DNA of 64,000 nucleotides from Bryobacteraceae bacterium (GTDB lineage: Bacteria; Acidobacteriota; Terriglobia; Bryobacterales; Bryobacteraceae): assembly GCA_025928545.1 (NCBI GenBank), contig JAICJH010000022.1, forward strand, positions 1-64,000. The letters are read 5' to 3'. Positions 9,254-17,800 of the stretch are shown one piece after another. Made by a program: the position numbers and the translations under genes. The notes under the pieces were generated by a model. It saw nothing but the letters and a program-made list of their open reading frames with translations, did not search any database and was not told the DNA's origin. The stretch's first letter is position 1. The number at the start of each line of letters is the position of its first letter.

Positions 9254-10114
9254 TTACTGGCCGCGTCCCGCGCCGCCGCGTCCCGGATTGCCGGAAGCCG
9301 CGCGTGCAGCCCTCGCCGCCGCCTGTGCCACCGTCCGTGCTTCGAGTGCGGCCTGGTATTTCTGGTAGCCCTGACGGGTGGGTTCATCCACGACCCATTG
9401 CACCGAATTCTGCAGCATCTTCTGGAATTCCGGTTTGCTCCACGTCTTTTCATCGTGGCCGTAGGCTGTATAAAAAACCCGGCCTTTGCCCTGCGTTCTC
9501 ACCCAGGTGTAGGGCTCTTTGCCTTCCGCATCCACGCGCTCCATTAAGACGGTACGATCCACCGGATTGTGTTTATTGTGGACATACGTCTCATCCCATG
9601 TGACGAAAGGTTTGATGCCCTGCATGATTGGATGATCGGGAAGAATGATGTTGGCGGTGAAGTCGCCGGTGCCGTGACGCTGAAAAGCGCCGCCCACCAG
9701 GGCGATAAATTTCTCCGAATTACCGAACATCGCGGAGGCGCAGTGAATTGCGATCAGCCCCTTGCCACCTTCCACGAAATCCAGCAAGGCCTTTTCCTGG
9801 GAGGGTGTAATCGTCGTGTGATTGGCATACATCATCAGGGCGTCGTAGTTCTGAAGAACGTCCGGACGTAACGCCTCCTCCGGAGTGAGCACCAGACTCA
9901 CCAGAATGTTCTGCCGCGCCATGGGTTCCGCCATGAGCGGATAAAGCTGAATCGAATTGTGGTGATCGGAACTGTGGCCGAGGTAGAGGACTTTGATGGG
10001 ACGGCCCGGCAGTGGCGCGGGTTGAGCGGACAGGTTGAGGGCAAAGGCCGCAAGGGAAAGCGCGCTCAAAATACGCGCGATCTGTTTAGTTTTTGGCAGG
10101 CTGGTTGATCTCAT
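9254..10114 (-). CDS. Exported ThuA-domain protein
   Basis: This is a 286-residue secreted protein with a signal peptide ending near LNLSAQP. The ThuA fold (a class I amidotransferase-like domain named after trehalose utilisation) is shown by IKVLYLGHSSDHHNSIQLYP, the block GGKGLIAIHCASAMFGNS with the Cys at the nucleophile-elbow position, and HPIMQGIKPFVTWDETYVH. The C-terminal segment HDEKTWSKPEFQKMLQNSVQ is typical of the family. The last 25 residues are Ala/Arg/Gly-rich (NPGRGGAGRGQ), like tracts in other exported proteins in this window. The start overlaps the stop of the upstream small CxxC protein by four bases. The substrate is unknown, and its presence in an oxidase operon is unexplained. 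Confidence 0.88.
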   Translation of the reverse strand: MRSTSLPKTKQIARILSALSLAAFALNLSAQPAPLPGRPIKVLYLGHSSDHHNSIQLYPLMAEPMARQNILVSLVLTPEEALRPDVLQNYDALMMYANHTTITPSQEKALLDFVEGGKGLIAIHCASAMFGNSEKFIALVGGAFQRHGTGDFTANIILPDHPIMQGIKPFVTWDETYVHNKHNPVDRTVLMERVDAEGKEPYTWVRTQGKGRVFYTAYGHDEKTWSKPEFQKMLQNSVQWVVDEPTRQGYQKYQAALEARTVAQAAARAARAASGNPGRGGAGRGQ

Positions 10115-10356
10115 CTCGTCTCCGGTTTTGTCGTCATTTTATCGCATTTTTGTGTTGCTGCTGTTTTTCTCAGGAGAAGAAACACGCCCGCGAAAACTGC
10201 CAGGGCGGGAATCATCATCAGAACGATGCCCTTGTTGAATGCGCTTCCGAGCGACGCATCCTGTTCGACCGCCAGTCTGCACAGGGAACACTGCGCCCAT
10301 ACCTGCGATTGCGCAGCGAGCGATAAAAGTAATGCTGTGGCGAGTGCTCGTTTCAT
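10111..10356 (-). CDS. Small exported membrane protein with CxxC motif in the oxidase cluster
   Basis: This is an 81-residue protein with a signal peptide (ATALLLSLAAQSQVWAQ), directly followed by CSLCRLAVEQ and then one strong membrane segment (IVLMMIPALAVFAGVFLLL). The C-terminus is short and polar with one further Cys. The exported CxxC next to a membrane anchor suggests a thiol or copper-handling role in oxidase maturation, but this is inference and the family is not named. Translational coupling is evident on both sides: four-base overlaps with subunit IV upstream and ThuA downstream. Confidence 0.75.
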   Translation of the reverse strand: MKRALATALLLSLAAQSQVWAQCSLCRLAVEQDASLGSAFNKGIVLMMIPALAVFAGVFLLLRKTAATQKCDKMTTKPETR

Positions 10357-10646
10357 CGATGAGTCCCCAGCTGGAATAGCCGGAAAGCATCCGGGAAGAA
10401 ACCAAACAGCAGTGCCAGGATCAGAATCAGGGGTGGCAGCAGCGTGAGGACAAGCGTCAACCGCTCATGCCCCAGATGCATGAACCAGTTCATGTTCATG
10501 CCAGCCTTCACTACCGAGAGCAGCATCAGAATCAGCATCATCATTCCGGGCGAGAATACGTGTTGATACGCCAGGATGAGTTCGATTCCGGTGAGGGCGA
10601 GCAGATAGATCCAGATCCATCCGTACAGGCGGTTTTGTTCTGTCAT
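10353..10646 (-). CDS. Cytochrome c oxidase subunit IV (caa3-type small subunit)
   Basis: This is a 97-residue inner-membrane protein with three hydrophobic helices, the size and topology of the prokaryotic COX4/CtaF family. Typical landmarks are a first helix IWIYLLALTGIELILAY, the middle segment VVKAGMNMNWFMHLGHERL (the conserved K-A-x-x-x-x-x-F-M-H-L block), and a final helix before DAFRLFQ. The ATG overlaps the stop codon of subunit III by four bases, so the start is fixed by operon structure. Confidence 0.88.
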   Translation of the reverse strand: MTEQNRLYGWIWIYLLALTGIELILAYQHVFSPGMMMLILMLLSVVKAGMNMNWFMHLGHERLTLVLTLLPPLILILALLFGFFPDAFRLFQLGTHR

Positions 10647-11275
10647 TTGGGTGCCACCGACATGAGATAGATGAGCGGGAAGATAAACATCCAGACCAGA
10701 TCGACGAAGTGCCAGTAGAGTCCGCAGATCTCGACGTCTTCGTGCGTGCGTTTGCCTTTGCCCGCGCCCAGCGCGACGATGCCCAGATAGATCACGCCGC
10801 TGAAGACGTGGAACATGTGGAGTCCGGTGAGGCCAAAAAATGAAGCGCCGAATAATGGCGAGCCCCACGGATTGCTCCAGGGACGAACACCTTCCTCAAT
10901 CAGATGGAGCCACTCGCGGGCGTGCAGGACGATGAACGCCGCGCCGCCCAGCATGGTGAACAGGATGTATTTGACAACTGCCGGCCGGTCGCCCCGCTTC
11001 GAGGCGGAAACAGCCAGGGCCATCGTCAGACTGGAAGTCAGCAGGCAGAATGTCATCAGGCTGGCGAAGGCGATGGAAGGCCACATGGGGAACGGGGTCG
11101 GCCAGTTACTGCTGGCCGTTCGCGCGTACATGCAGGAGATCAGCAGCGAGCCGAAAGTCAGAGAATCGGAAACCAGGAACAGCCACATCCCAAGTTTTTT
11201 GTGTCCGACCGCGTAGGGCGATCCGCCGCCACCCCACGGCGTGGATGCCACAGCTTCTTTCGTGAGAGGCGTCAT
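10643..11275 (-). CDS. ctaE: Cytochrome c oxidase subunit III
   Basis: This is a 210-residue inner-membrane subunit of the haem-copper oxidase. It begins MTPLTKEAV and has five hydrophobic helices. Conserved features include LGMWLFLVSDSLTFGSLL (the family's W-x-F-L-x-S-E/D block), FIVLHAREWLHLI, FFGLTGLHMFHVFSGVIYL and LYWHFVDLVWMFIFPLIYL with the final His and Asp. The ATG at 11275 overlaps the end of the neighbouring subunit III-like gene by four bases, so a longer frame upstream is rejected. Confidence 0.93.
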   Translation of the reverse strand: MTPLTKEAVASTPWGGGGSPYAVGHKKLGMWLFLVSDSLTFGSLLISCMYARTASSNWPTPFPMWPSIAFASLMTFCLLTSSLTMALAVSASKRGDRPAVVKYILFTMLGGAAFIVLHAREWLHLIEEGVRPWSNPWGSPLFGASFFGLTGLHMFHVFSGVIYLGIVALGAGKGKRTHEDVEICGLYWHFVDLVWMFIFPLIYLMSVAPK

Positions 11276-11841
11276 AGGAAAATCACCAACAACAGATAAA
11301 GCCACAGCGCGCCCATAAAGTGCCAGTAAATGGAAGTCACCTGAAGTGTATTTGGTTTGAGTCGAACGGCCGTCCACGCCAGAGCGGCGACGCCGCCCAG
11401 AACGTGCAGAGCGTGCAGGCCAGTCAGTACGTAATAGAAGGATGCCTGCCGTCCGGTGTTCAGGTACAGGCCTGCATTTGCAAGTTGACCGAAGACTCCG
11501 ATTTGTCCGGCCACAAATGCCAGCCCGAGCAGCAGCGTCCCAATCACCCATTTGGCGGATGAATGGCGGCGCGCCTGTGCCAGGGTGCAGCTACTCAGCA
11601 GCAGGACCATCGTATTGATCCAGATCAGGGGCTGAAGATGAATCTGTTTCCACAGCGGGCCGAGCCCCTGGCTGACGACATATGCGCTCGTCAGTCCGAT
11701 GAACATCATCGAGATAGCGGCGAGCGTCAGGAATATCCCGGTGAGGTGAGTCCTGGATGAAAGTGGCCCGCCCTGCCCACCACGTCCGCCACCATCAGGT
11801 GGAACGGTTATCGGCGGGGGTGCCGCGATAGTCGTCGCCAT
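11272..11841 (-). CDS. Second, shorter cytochrome c oxidase subunit III-like protein
   Basis: This is a 189-residue paralogue of subunit III with five predicted membrane helices after a Pro/Gly-rich N-terminal tail (DGGGRGGQGG). The family end pattern is kept: SFYYVLTGLHALHVLGGVA and SIYWHFMGALWLYLLLVIF. Having two subunit III-type proteins side by side is known in some bacterial caa3-type clusters; one probably serves as an alternative or partial subunit. Its ATG directly abuts the stop codon of subunit I, and its stop overlaps the canonical subunit III by four bases. Confidence 0.88.
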   Translation of the reverse strand: MATTIAAPPPITVPPDGGGRGGQGGPLSSRTHLTGIFLTLAAISMMFIGLTSAYVVSQGLGPLWKQIHLQPLIWINTMVLLLSSCTLAQARRHSSAKWVIGTLLLGLAFVAGQIGVFGQLANAGLYLNTGRQASFYYVLTGLHALHVLGGVAALAWTAVRLKPNTLQVTSIYWHFMGALWLYLLLVIFL

Positions 11842-13605
11842 TTAGTTGTCTCCCTCCGCTTCGGGCGTTGTCTGCATCGTGAAGTCGGAAGGTGCGCCAG
11901 GGACGCTGTATTCATAAGGTCCGCGATAAACAATCGGATCCGTTTCGCCGAAATTATCATGCGGTGGCGGGGAGGGAATCACCCATTCGAGCGTGGTCGC
12001 CTCCCATGGATTTGGGGGAGCCTTTTTGCCACGCCAGATACTCCAGAAAATGTTGAACAACAGGATCAGCTGCGCGGCGCCTGTGACAAATGCGGCCGTT
12101 GAAATGTGAATCGCCAGCGGCTGCAGTTTGCTGAGGTAGGCGAATTCGGTGAACTGCGCATAGCGACGGGGAGCGCCGGCCATGCCGAGGAAGTGCATGG
12201 GGATGAAGATCGAGTAGACACCGACGATGGTGATCCAGAAATGGAGCTTGCTCAGCGTTTCATTCATGTAGCGGCCGAACATCTTCGGGAACCAGAACTG
12301 GAGGGCCGCGAAGATGGAGAACACCGCGGCCAGCCCCATGATTACGTGGAAATGCGCGACGACGAAATACGTGTCATGGAAGTAAACGTCGATGGCCGGT
12401 TGCGCCAGCAGAAGTCCGGTCACGCCTCCGGTGACAAAGAACGAAACGAACCCGAGGGCATACATCATCGCAGCCGTGAGACGAATTCGCCCGCCCCAAA
12501 GGGTAGCCAGCCAGTTGAATACTTTGATTGCCGAAGGCACGCCGACGGTGAGGGTGAGTACCGAGAACACCATTCCAACCAGCGGGCTCATGCCGCTCGC
12601 GAACATGTGGTGCCCCCACACGATGAACCCGATAAAGCCAATGGCGAAAATCGCGGTAACCATCGCTTTGTAGGCGAAAATCGGCTTTCGCGAAAAAGTG
12701 GAAAGGATATGGGACGTGATGCCCATACCCGGCAGAATGATGATGTAAACCTCGGGATGGCCGAAGAACCAGAAGAGGTGTTGCCAAAGGATGGGTGAAC
12801 CGCCGCTGGTGGTAACGATTTTGCCGCTGACCACCATGCCGGACGAAAGGAAGAAACTGGTTCCGGCGAGACGATCCAGCAACAGCAGAATGCCGCCACC
12901 GAGAAGCACGGGAAATGCCAGCAGCGCAACCGTCGAGGCCGTGAACCAGGCCCAGACGGTGAGTGGCATTCGCATCAGGCTCATCCCCTGGGTGCGCATG
13001 TTCAGCGTGGTGGTGATGAAGTTCAGCGCGGTGAGCAGGGAGGCGACGCAGAAGATCGCAATGCTGACAATCCAGAGCGTCTGCCCCGCGCCAAGCCCCG
13101 GCCCCGCGATCTTGCCCAGCGCGCTTAACGGCGGATAGGCTGTCCAGCCGGAAATCGGAGCGCCGCCCTCGACGAACATCGAAGCCATCAGCACCATCAG
13201 GGCTACGAATGTCGTCCAGAACGATAACATATTGAGCACGGGAAACGCCATGTCGCGCGCGCCGATCTGAATCGGAAGTATGAAATTGCCGAAGCCGGAC
13301 AGGGGGACCGTCGTGAGCAGGAAAAAGACCATGATCGTCCCGTGAATCGTCAGCACGGCCAGATAGAACTCGGGCGACATTACGCCTCCGGGAAAGCCGG
13401 TTGGGAAGATGTGTTCCAGCAGCGGAAACTGCGCATCTGGCCAGGCCAGGCGCAGTCGCATCAGCATCGAGAGTGTGGTGCCCAGCACCGCTGAAAACAG
13501 ACCCAGAAAGAGGTACTGAAGACCGATCACCTTATGATCTGTACTGAATACGTACTTGCGGATGAAGCCGGTTGGCGCGGCATGAACCGCAACATGGGTT
13601 GACAC
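11842..13605 (-). CDS. ctaD: Cytochrome c oxidase subunit I (A-type haem-copper oxidase)
   Basis: This is the catalytic membrane subunit that reduces O2 and pumps protons, 587 residues and full length. Twelve helices are predicted. The binuclear-centre motif is FWFFGHPEVYIIILPGMG, with the His-Tyr pair of A-type oxidases. The CuB His pair is in GHHMFASGM, and the haem ligands are in HDTYFVVAHFHVIMG. The K-channel and D-channel regions look ordinary. The start is a GTG (protein begins MSTHVAVHAAP) that shares one base with the stop codon of subunit II in the sequence TAGTG. Gene order II-I-III-III'-IV is typical of a caa3-type operon. Confidence 0.97.
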   Translation of the reverse strand: MSTHVAVHAAPTGFIRKYVFSTDHKVIGLQYLFLGLFSAVLGTTLSMLMRLRLAWPDAQFPLLEHIFPTGFPGGVMSPEFYLAVLTIHGTIMVFFLLTTVPLSGFGNFILPIQIGARDMAFPVLNMLSFWTTFVALMVLMASMFVEGGAPISGWTAYPPLSALGKIAGPGLGAGQTLWIVSIAIFCVASLLTALNFITTTLNMRTQGMSLMRMPLTVWAWFTASTVALLAFPVLLGGGILLLLDRLAGTSFFLSSGMVVSGKIVTTSGGSPILWQHLFWFFGHPEVYIIILPGMGITSHILSTFSRKPIFAYKAMVTAIFAIGFIGFIVWGHHMFASGMSPLVGMVFSVLTLTVGVPSAIKVFNWLATLWGGRIRLTAAMMYALGFVSFFVTGGVTGLLLAQPAIDVYFHDTYFVVAHFHVIMGLAAVFSIFAALQFWFPKMFGRYMNETLSKLHFWITIVGVYSIFIPMHFLGMAGAPRRYAQFTEFAYLSKLQPLAIHISTAAFVTGAAQLILLFNIFWSIWRGKKAPPNPWEATTLEWVIPSPPPHDNFGETDPIVYRGPYEYSVPGAPSDFTMQTTPEAEGDN

Positions 13606-14399
13606 TATTGAGCGCTCCTTGCCTTCAGCCAGGTGTCGAAGGCGGCGTCAGTCATGACGAGAAATCTCGCGCGCATCTTATAGTGCTGCATGCCGCAGAG
13701 TTCGGCGCAGGCGACCTCGTATTCGCCTGTCCTGGTGGCCGTGAAATGCACCGGAATGCCCATGCCGGGCACGGCGTCCTGTTTGAAGCGCAGCACCGGC
13801 ACAAAGAAGCTGTGCAGAACGTCGCGGGATCGGATAATCAGCTGGATCGGCCTGTTGACTGGCACCGCCACCACGTTCTGGGTCGTAATGTCGTCGTTCC
13901 CGGCGGGGTCGCCGTCATCCAGTCCGATGTAGTTGCCTTCGGAATCGTCCACCTTATCCGGACGAGTCCTGCCGAATTTGCCATCGGGGCCGGGATAGCG
14001 GAAGTTCCACGCGAATTGCTGCCCCGTCACTTCGATCGTCATTGCGTTGGCAGGCGGATCGGTGAGGTACTCGCGTGCCCAGATACGGCTACCTTCCAGA
14101 CCCAGACCGACAAAAACCACCGCGGTGACCACGGTCCACGTGATTTCCATGCCGCGGTTCTCGTGCCAGTAAAGCGCAGAACCGGGTCGCTTGCCTCCGT
14201 AGCGCCACAGGAACAAACCCAGCAGAATGTGGGCGAGGACGAACGCGAAGCCCGCGATACCCAGCGTGAGGTTCATCTGCCGGTCGACATCGGCGCCCTC
14301 CAGGGAGACGAGCTCCGGGAGCCAAACCGGGTGAACGATAAAGGCCACGGCGGTTGCCAATGCCAGCACCCAGAAGAAGACAGCGATCAGCTTTGCCAT
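13605..14399 (-). CDS. ctaC: Cytochrome c oxidase subunit II
   Basis: This is the electron-entry subunit of the oxidase, 264 residues from the ATG at 14399. Two N-terminal membrane helices are followed by a periplasmic cupredoxin domain. The CuA site is complete: His196 (VLHSFFVPV), Cys231, Cys235, His239 and Met242 in CAELCGMQHYKM. The aromatic electron-entry patch is GQQFAWNFRYPG. There is no fused haem-c domain at the C-terminus, so electrons must come from a separate carrier, perhaps the cupredoxin at 8787-9248 (inference). An acidic insertion (DKVDDSEGNYIGLDDGDPAG) lies in the middle. A longer upstream frame exists but overlaps the TPR gene in another frame. Confidence 0.95.
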   Translation of the reverse strand: MAKLIAVFFWVLALATAVAFIVHPVWLPELVSLEGADVDRQMNLTLGIAGFAFVLAHILLGLFLWRYGGKRPGSALYWHENRGMEITWTVVTAVVFVGLGLEGSRIWAREYLTDPPANAMTIEVTGQQFAWNFRYPGPDGKFGRTRPDKVDDSEGNYIGLDDGDPAGNDDITTQNVVAVPVNRPIQLIIRSRDVLHSFFVPVLRFKQDAVPGMGIPVHFTATRTGEYEVACAELCGMQHYKMRARFLVMTDAAFDTWLKARSAQ

Positions 14400-14422
14400 A
14401 TCCGTATAACATTCTCCACGAT

Positions 14423-15325
14423 TCATTGTTCCGGCGCCCGCGAAAGTTCGTCGAGCTTCTTTTTCGCGAACGGCCGCGCATAAGCGGCCGGAACCGAATG
14501 GGCGGTAGTGCTCGCGGCGAAGCGGTAAAACCGCATAGCCGCTGCGGGGTTGCCCAGCTTCTCCCAGGCCTGTGCCAGCAGGCAGGCGATGAAAGGATCG
14601 GTGTTGTCCGCGAGGGCCAGATTTTTTTGCGCTGCCACAAAGTCGCCGTTGTAGAAATCGACGTAGCCCTCCAGGTATGGAACGTACTCCGCCTGTTCCG
14701 GGATTCGTCCTTTGTCGAGGATTGCCTTTGCTTCCGCGACCAACTTCTTTGCCACGGCTGGCTTGCCCCGCCTGGCCGCCAGTCTGGCGCGGGCGTGCGC
14801 CCAGCGGAAATTCCAGAGATCGACCCGATCCTGCTTGATTCCCGGCTGCTGCAGACCTGTCAGGTGTCCTTTCTCGTACCAGGCATCGGCGCGGGACAGG
14901 TCGTCGGCATCGATACAAAGCCGCCCCATCTCGTCGGCAACTTCTCCGGCGTTGTAGAAATCCTGCGTCGTCAGATAGAAATCAAAGGCTTCGTTTTCGT
15001 ATTTTTCAGCGCCTTTGCATTCTCCGGCGAAGCCGTGTGCGATCGCCATAGCGCGTTGGGCCAGCGCGCGGTCGAGCGGTTTTGCAGCAGATTTGATGGC
15101 ATTGGCGAAATACTCCTGAGCTTCGGTGTACTGGCCCATCAGATCCAGAACGACGCCGAGTCCGTTATTCGCGTCCAGAGATCGCGGCGATTCCTTCACT
15201 GCCTGGCGAAGTACGGCAAGAGCTTCGTCCAGCCGGCCCTGCCGTATGAGTTGGGAAGTGGTGATCTGTCCGGACAGCTGGGTTGCAGCCAATAACGCCG
15301 CAAGAACTACTGGAACGGGTTCCAT
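14423..15325 (-). CDS. Exported TPR protein upstream of the oxidase genes
   Basis: This is a 300-residue protein with a short signal-like N-terminus (VVLAALLAATQLSG) and several tetratricopeptide repeats. Examples are GRLDEALAVLRQAVKESPRS, NNGLGVVLDLMGQYTEAQEY and the C-terminal LLAQAWEKLGNPAAAMRFYR. It lies 23 bases upstream of subunit II on the same strand and 28 bases downstream of another TPR gene, so it probably belongs to the same transcript. A periplasmic scaffold role is likely, but the partner is unknown. Confidence 0.8.
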   Translation of the reverse strand: MEPVPVVLAALLAATQLSGQITTSQLIRQGRLDEALAVLRQAVKESPRSLDANNGLGVVLDLMGQYTEAQEYFANAIKSAAKPLDRALAQRAMAIAHGFAGECKGAEKYENEAFDFYLTTQDFYNAGEVADEMGRLCIDADDLSRADAWYEKGHLTGLQQPGIKQDRVDLWNFRWAHARARLAARRGKPAVAKKLVAEAKAILDKGRIPEQAEYVPYLEGYVDFYNGDFVAAQKNLALADNTDPFIACLLAQAWEKLGNPAAAMRFYRFAASTTAHSVPAAYARPFAKKKLDELSRAPEQ

Positions 15326-15353
15326 GTCTCAGATAGTCAGCATATCGGATCTA

Positions 15354-17735
15354 TTACCAGTCGCGAGGTGGCATGGTTTCGAAAAGACGGATTGAGGCGT
15401 CCGTACTGCGTGCGCCGTGTGTAGCCGCTGTGTCGAGCGCGGCTCGGGCCTCATCGAAGCGCTGAAGGCTGGCCATGATGACGCCGCGGGCAATCCATAC
15501 ACCCGCCACTTCCGGCCATGCGCGCTGCACTACATCCAAAGCTCGCAAAGCGTCTTCCGTTTTACCCGATAACTCCAGAACGGCGACTTTCGTGAGCGGA
15601 ATCGCAGGCTCCTTTGGAAGCGCGGCAGCTGCCCGATCCAGCATTTGCAGGGCTTCCTGCGTACGTTTATTCGCGTTCAGGATGATGGCTTTCTGCCAGT
15701 ACAGATCCGCCCGTGAGGAGTCGGCCCGGATCGCCAGATCGAGGGCGTCCAGAGCCTCAGCAGCCTTGCCCGATACGTCCAGCATCTGTGCCCGAGCCAG
15801 GTAGTAATCGGCATTACGCTGCGCAACGGGAGCGCGATCCAGTTGCCGCAAGCCCTCCGTCGCGCCCTGCGCGGTTCGGCCCAGCGCGTGGAAAGTTGCG
15901 ATAGCCAAATCCACGTCCACCCCGGAAGCCGGCCCGGCCGCGGTAAGCAATTCTCTTGCAGCGGCGTACTGTTTGGCTTCGAGCAGTGCGCGCCCATCGT
16001 CGGCGAGAACGCCCGAGCCCGGCTTCAGGCCGGCAATCAAATGCGCGGTCGCTGCCGCCTGATCCATCCGATTCTCTTCCAAAAGCAGTTTCAGGTAGTG
16101 CGACTGCGCCGCGGCATCGGCTGGATTATCTTTGATTGCCTTTTCGACTCGCGCGCTGTAATCGGCGCGCTGCTCCTCAGGTGTGAGGCTCAGAAAGTGC
16201 ATCAGGTCCACAGGACCCTGCGAAGGTCGTTTTTGCCGGTAGCGTTCCAGCAGTGCTTCGGAATCGGAGGCTTGTCCGGCTTCGGCCAAGGCATTCGCGA
16301 GATGGAGCAGGACAGTGGGCTCGCCGGGCAAATCGGCGGCCCGGCGCAGCACGCGGATTGCATCGTCGAGACGGTTCAGGGCGATATAGGTTTGTCCCAG
16401 GCGATCCAGAACCGCGGAATCTTTGGACTCGGCGGCAGCGGCTTCCAGATCGGGCAGGGCGGCTTCCGGCTTGCCCTGCTTGTAATAGAGAGAACCCCGC
16501 ACTGCGCGCGCGGCCAGGAAATCCGGTTTCAGCTTCAGCGCCTTATCCAGACTTGCAATACCCTGCGTCGGGTCGCCGGCGCTCTGAGCGACGCCGAGTT
16601 CGTAATAGCCCATCGGATCGTTCGGGTGCCGGTCGACAAACCATTCGAGGTCCGCCGCGCCGGCTTCAAACTTGCCCATGTGGATGGTCGCGTAGCCGCG
16701 CTCCCGCCGCGCTTCGTCATCGCCAGGGGTGAGCCTGGCATAACGGTCCCATGCAGCCGCGGCATCCGCCCATGCGCCGAGTTCGTTAGCCGTCACCGCC
16801 AGAAGCCTCTGGACGTCGGCTCGTTCGGGTGCAAGCTGGGCGGCCTGCGCCAGCCAGCGGATCGCGTTCTCCGGCTGCCGTAAGTTGGATTCGACGAAAG
16901 CAAGGCTGTAGAGCACGTCCACGTTCCGCGGTTGTTCCCGCACAGCGGTTTCGAGTACCTCGCGAGCGCGTTCGTTATGGCCGGCGTAAAGAGCAACTAC
17001 GCCGAGATCGTACAGCACGTGGAAATCGGAGGGGTCCGCGGCGTGCGCATGAGTGAGAAAAGTCTCGGCCTGTTCGTACTGTCCCGCCTGAGCCAGCGTC
17101 CATCCGATGGAAGCGCCCAGGCCCGGGTCATTCTGCGTAGCGAGAGACAGGCGCGAATTCAGTGCGGCGGCTTCCTTCCGGCTGTCGGGAATCAGATCAA
17201 GGGCCACCAGTCTTTGCGCCGCGACCTCCGGGGCATTCTGCTCTTTGGCGGAAATCCGATCAAGGTAGGCAAGCGCGCCCCGGGGATCCTTTTGCCGCAG
17301 GGCGGCCTGGGCGAGTTGCAGGTTCGCCAGACGATTTGCGGGTTCGAGCGTCAGTGCCTGCTGAATCGCTTCCCGTGCTGCCTTCGCATCGCCGGCGCTC
17401 AACAGATGCTGCGCGTATCGGGCCCGGATTGTGGCCGAGCGCGCAGCCGCGGTCATGGCGCGGTGATGAAGGGCATCGGCTTCCGGGAATTTCTTTTGGC
17501 CATCGAGCGCCATACCGAGCAGGCTGAGAGTTTCGGCATCGGTGGGGTGGAGTTTCAGTTCGTTCCTGAGCAGTTTCTCCGCTGCCGGGAAGTCCTCCCG
17601 CTGAAGAGCCGCATTCGCCTGGGTGAGGCCGCTCACGGCAGCCTTCGCGGTATGAACCTGGGCCGCTAAGGTAGCCGAAATAAGCAACGCCAGCACCAGT
17701 AACCTTGCGCATCCAGGATGGCGATTCAAGTTCAC
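15354..17735 (-). CDS. Large exported TPR protein
   Basis: This is a 793-residue protein made almost wholly of tetratricopeptide repeats after a signal peptide (LLVLALLISATLAAQVH). More than fifteen helix-pair repeats can be read, for example LRNELKLHPTDAETLSLLGM, REVLETAVREQPRNVDVLYS and DAIRVLRRAADLPGEPTVLL. There is no catalytic motif. It is the first gene of the minus-strand train that runs through the cytochrome oxidase genes. It is divergent from the CRTAC1-type genes, with only about 65 bases between the two starts. TPR proteins often sit beside ASPIC/UnbV proteins in Acidobacteriota. Confidence 0.82.
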   Translation of the reverse strand: MNLNRHPGCARLLVLALLISATLAAQVHTAKAAVSGLTQANAALQREDFPAAEKLLRNELKLHPTDAETLSLLGMALDGQKKFPEADALHHRAMTAAARSATIRARYAQHLLSAGDAKAAREAIQQALTLEPANRLANLQLAQAALRQKDPRGALAYLDRISAKEQNAPEVAAQRLVALDLIPDSRKEAAALNSRLSLATQNDPGLGASIGWTLAQAGQYEQAETFLTHAHAADPSDFHVLYDLGVVALYAGHNERAREVLETAVREQPRNVDVLYSLAFVESNLRQPENAIRWLAQAAQLAPERADVQRLLAVTANELGAWADAAAAWDRYARLTPGDDEARRERGYATIHMGKFEAGAADLEWFVDRHPNDPMGYYELGVAQSAGDPTQGIASLDKALKLKPDFLAARAVRGSLYYKQGKPEAALPDLEAAAAESKDSAVLDRLGQTYIALNRLDDAIRVLRRAADLPGEPTVLLHLANALAEAGQASDSEALLERYRQKRPSQGPVDLMHFLSLTPEEQRADYSARVEKAIKDNPADAAAQSHYLKLLLEENRMDQAAATAHLIAGLKPGSGVLADDGRALLEAKQYAAARELLTAAGPASGVDVDLAIATFHALGRTAQGATEGLRQLDRAPVAQRNADYYLARAQMLDVSGKAAEALDALDLAIRADSSRADLYWQKAIILNANKRTQEALQMLDRAAAALPKEPAIPLTKVAVLELSGKTEDALRALDVVQRAWPEVAGVWIARGVIMASLQRFDEARAALDTAATHGARSTDASIRLFETMPPRDW

Positions 17736-17800
17736 TCCACGTCGATTATATCGACTGCGCGGGTGGCCGGTCCCGCAGCGATGCTGTTATCCTCGTCGTC

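Noticed and set aside
13605-14918. A longer subunit II starting far upstream (437 codons)
   Set aside because: The extra part overlaps the TPR gene in another frame and lacks protein-like composition; the ATG at 14399 gives the normal two-helix start.
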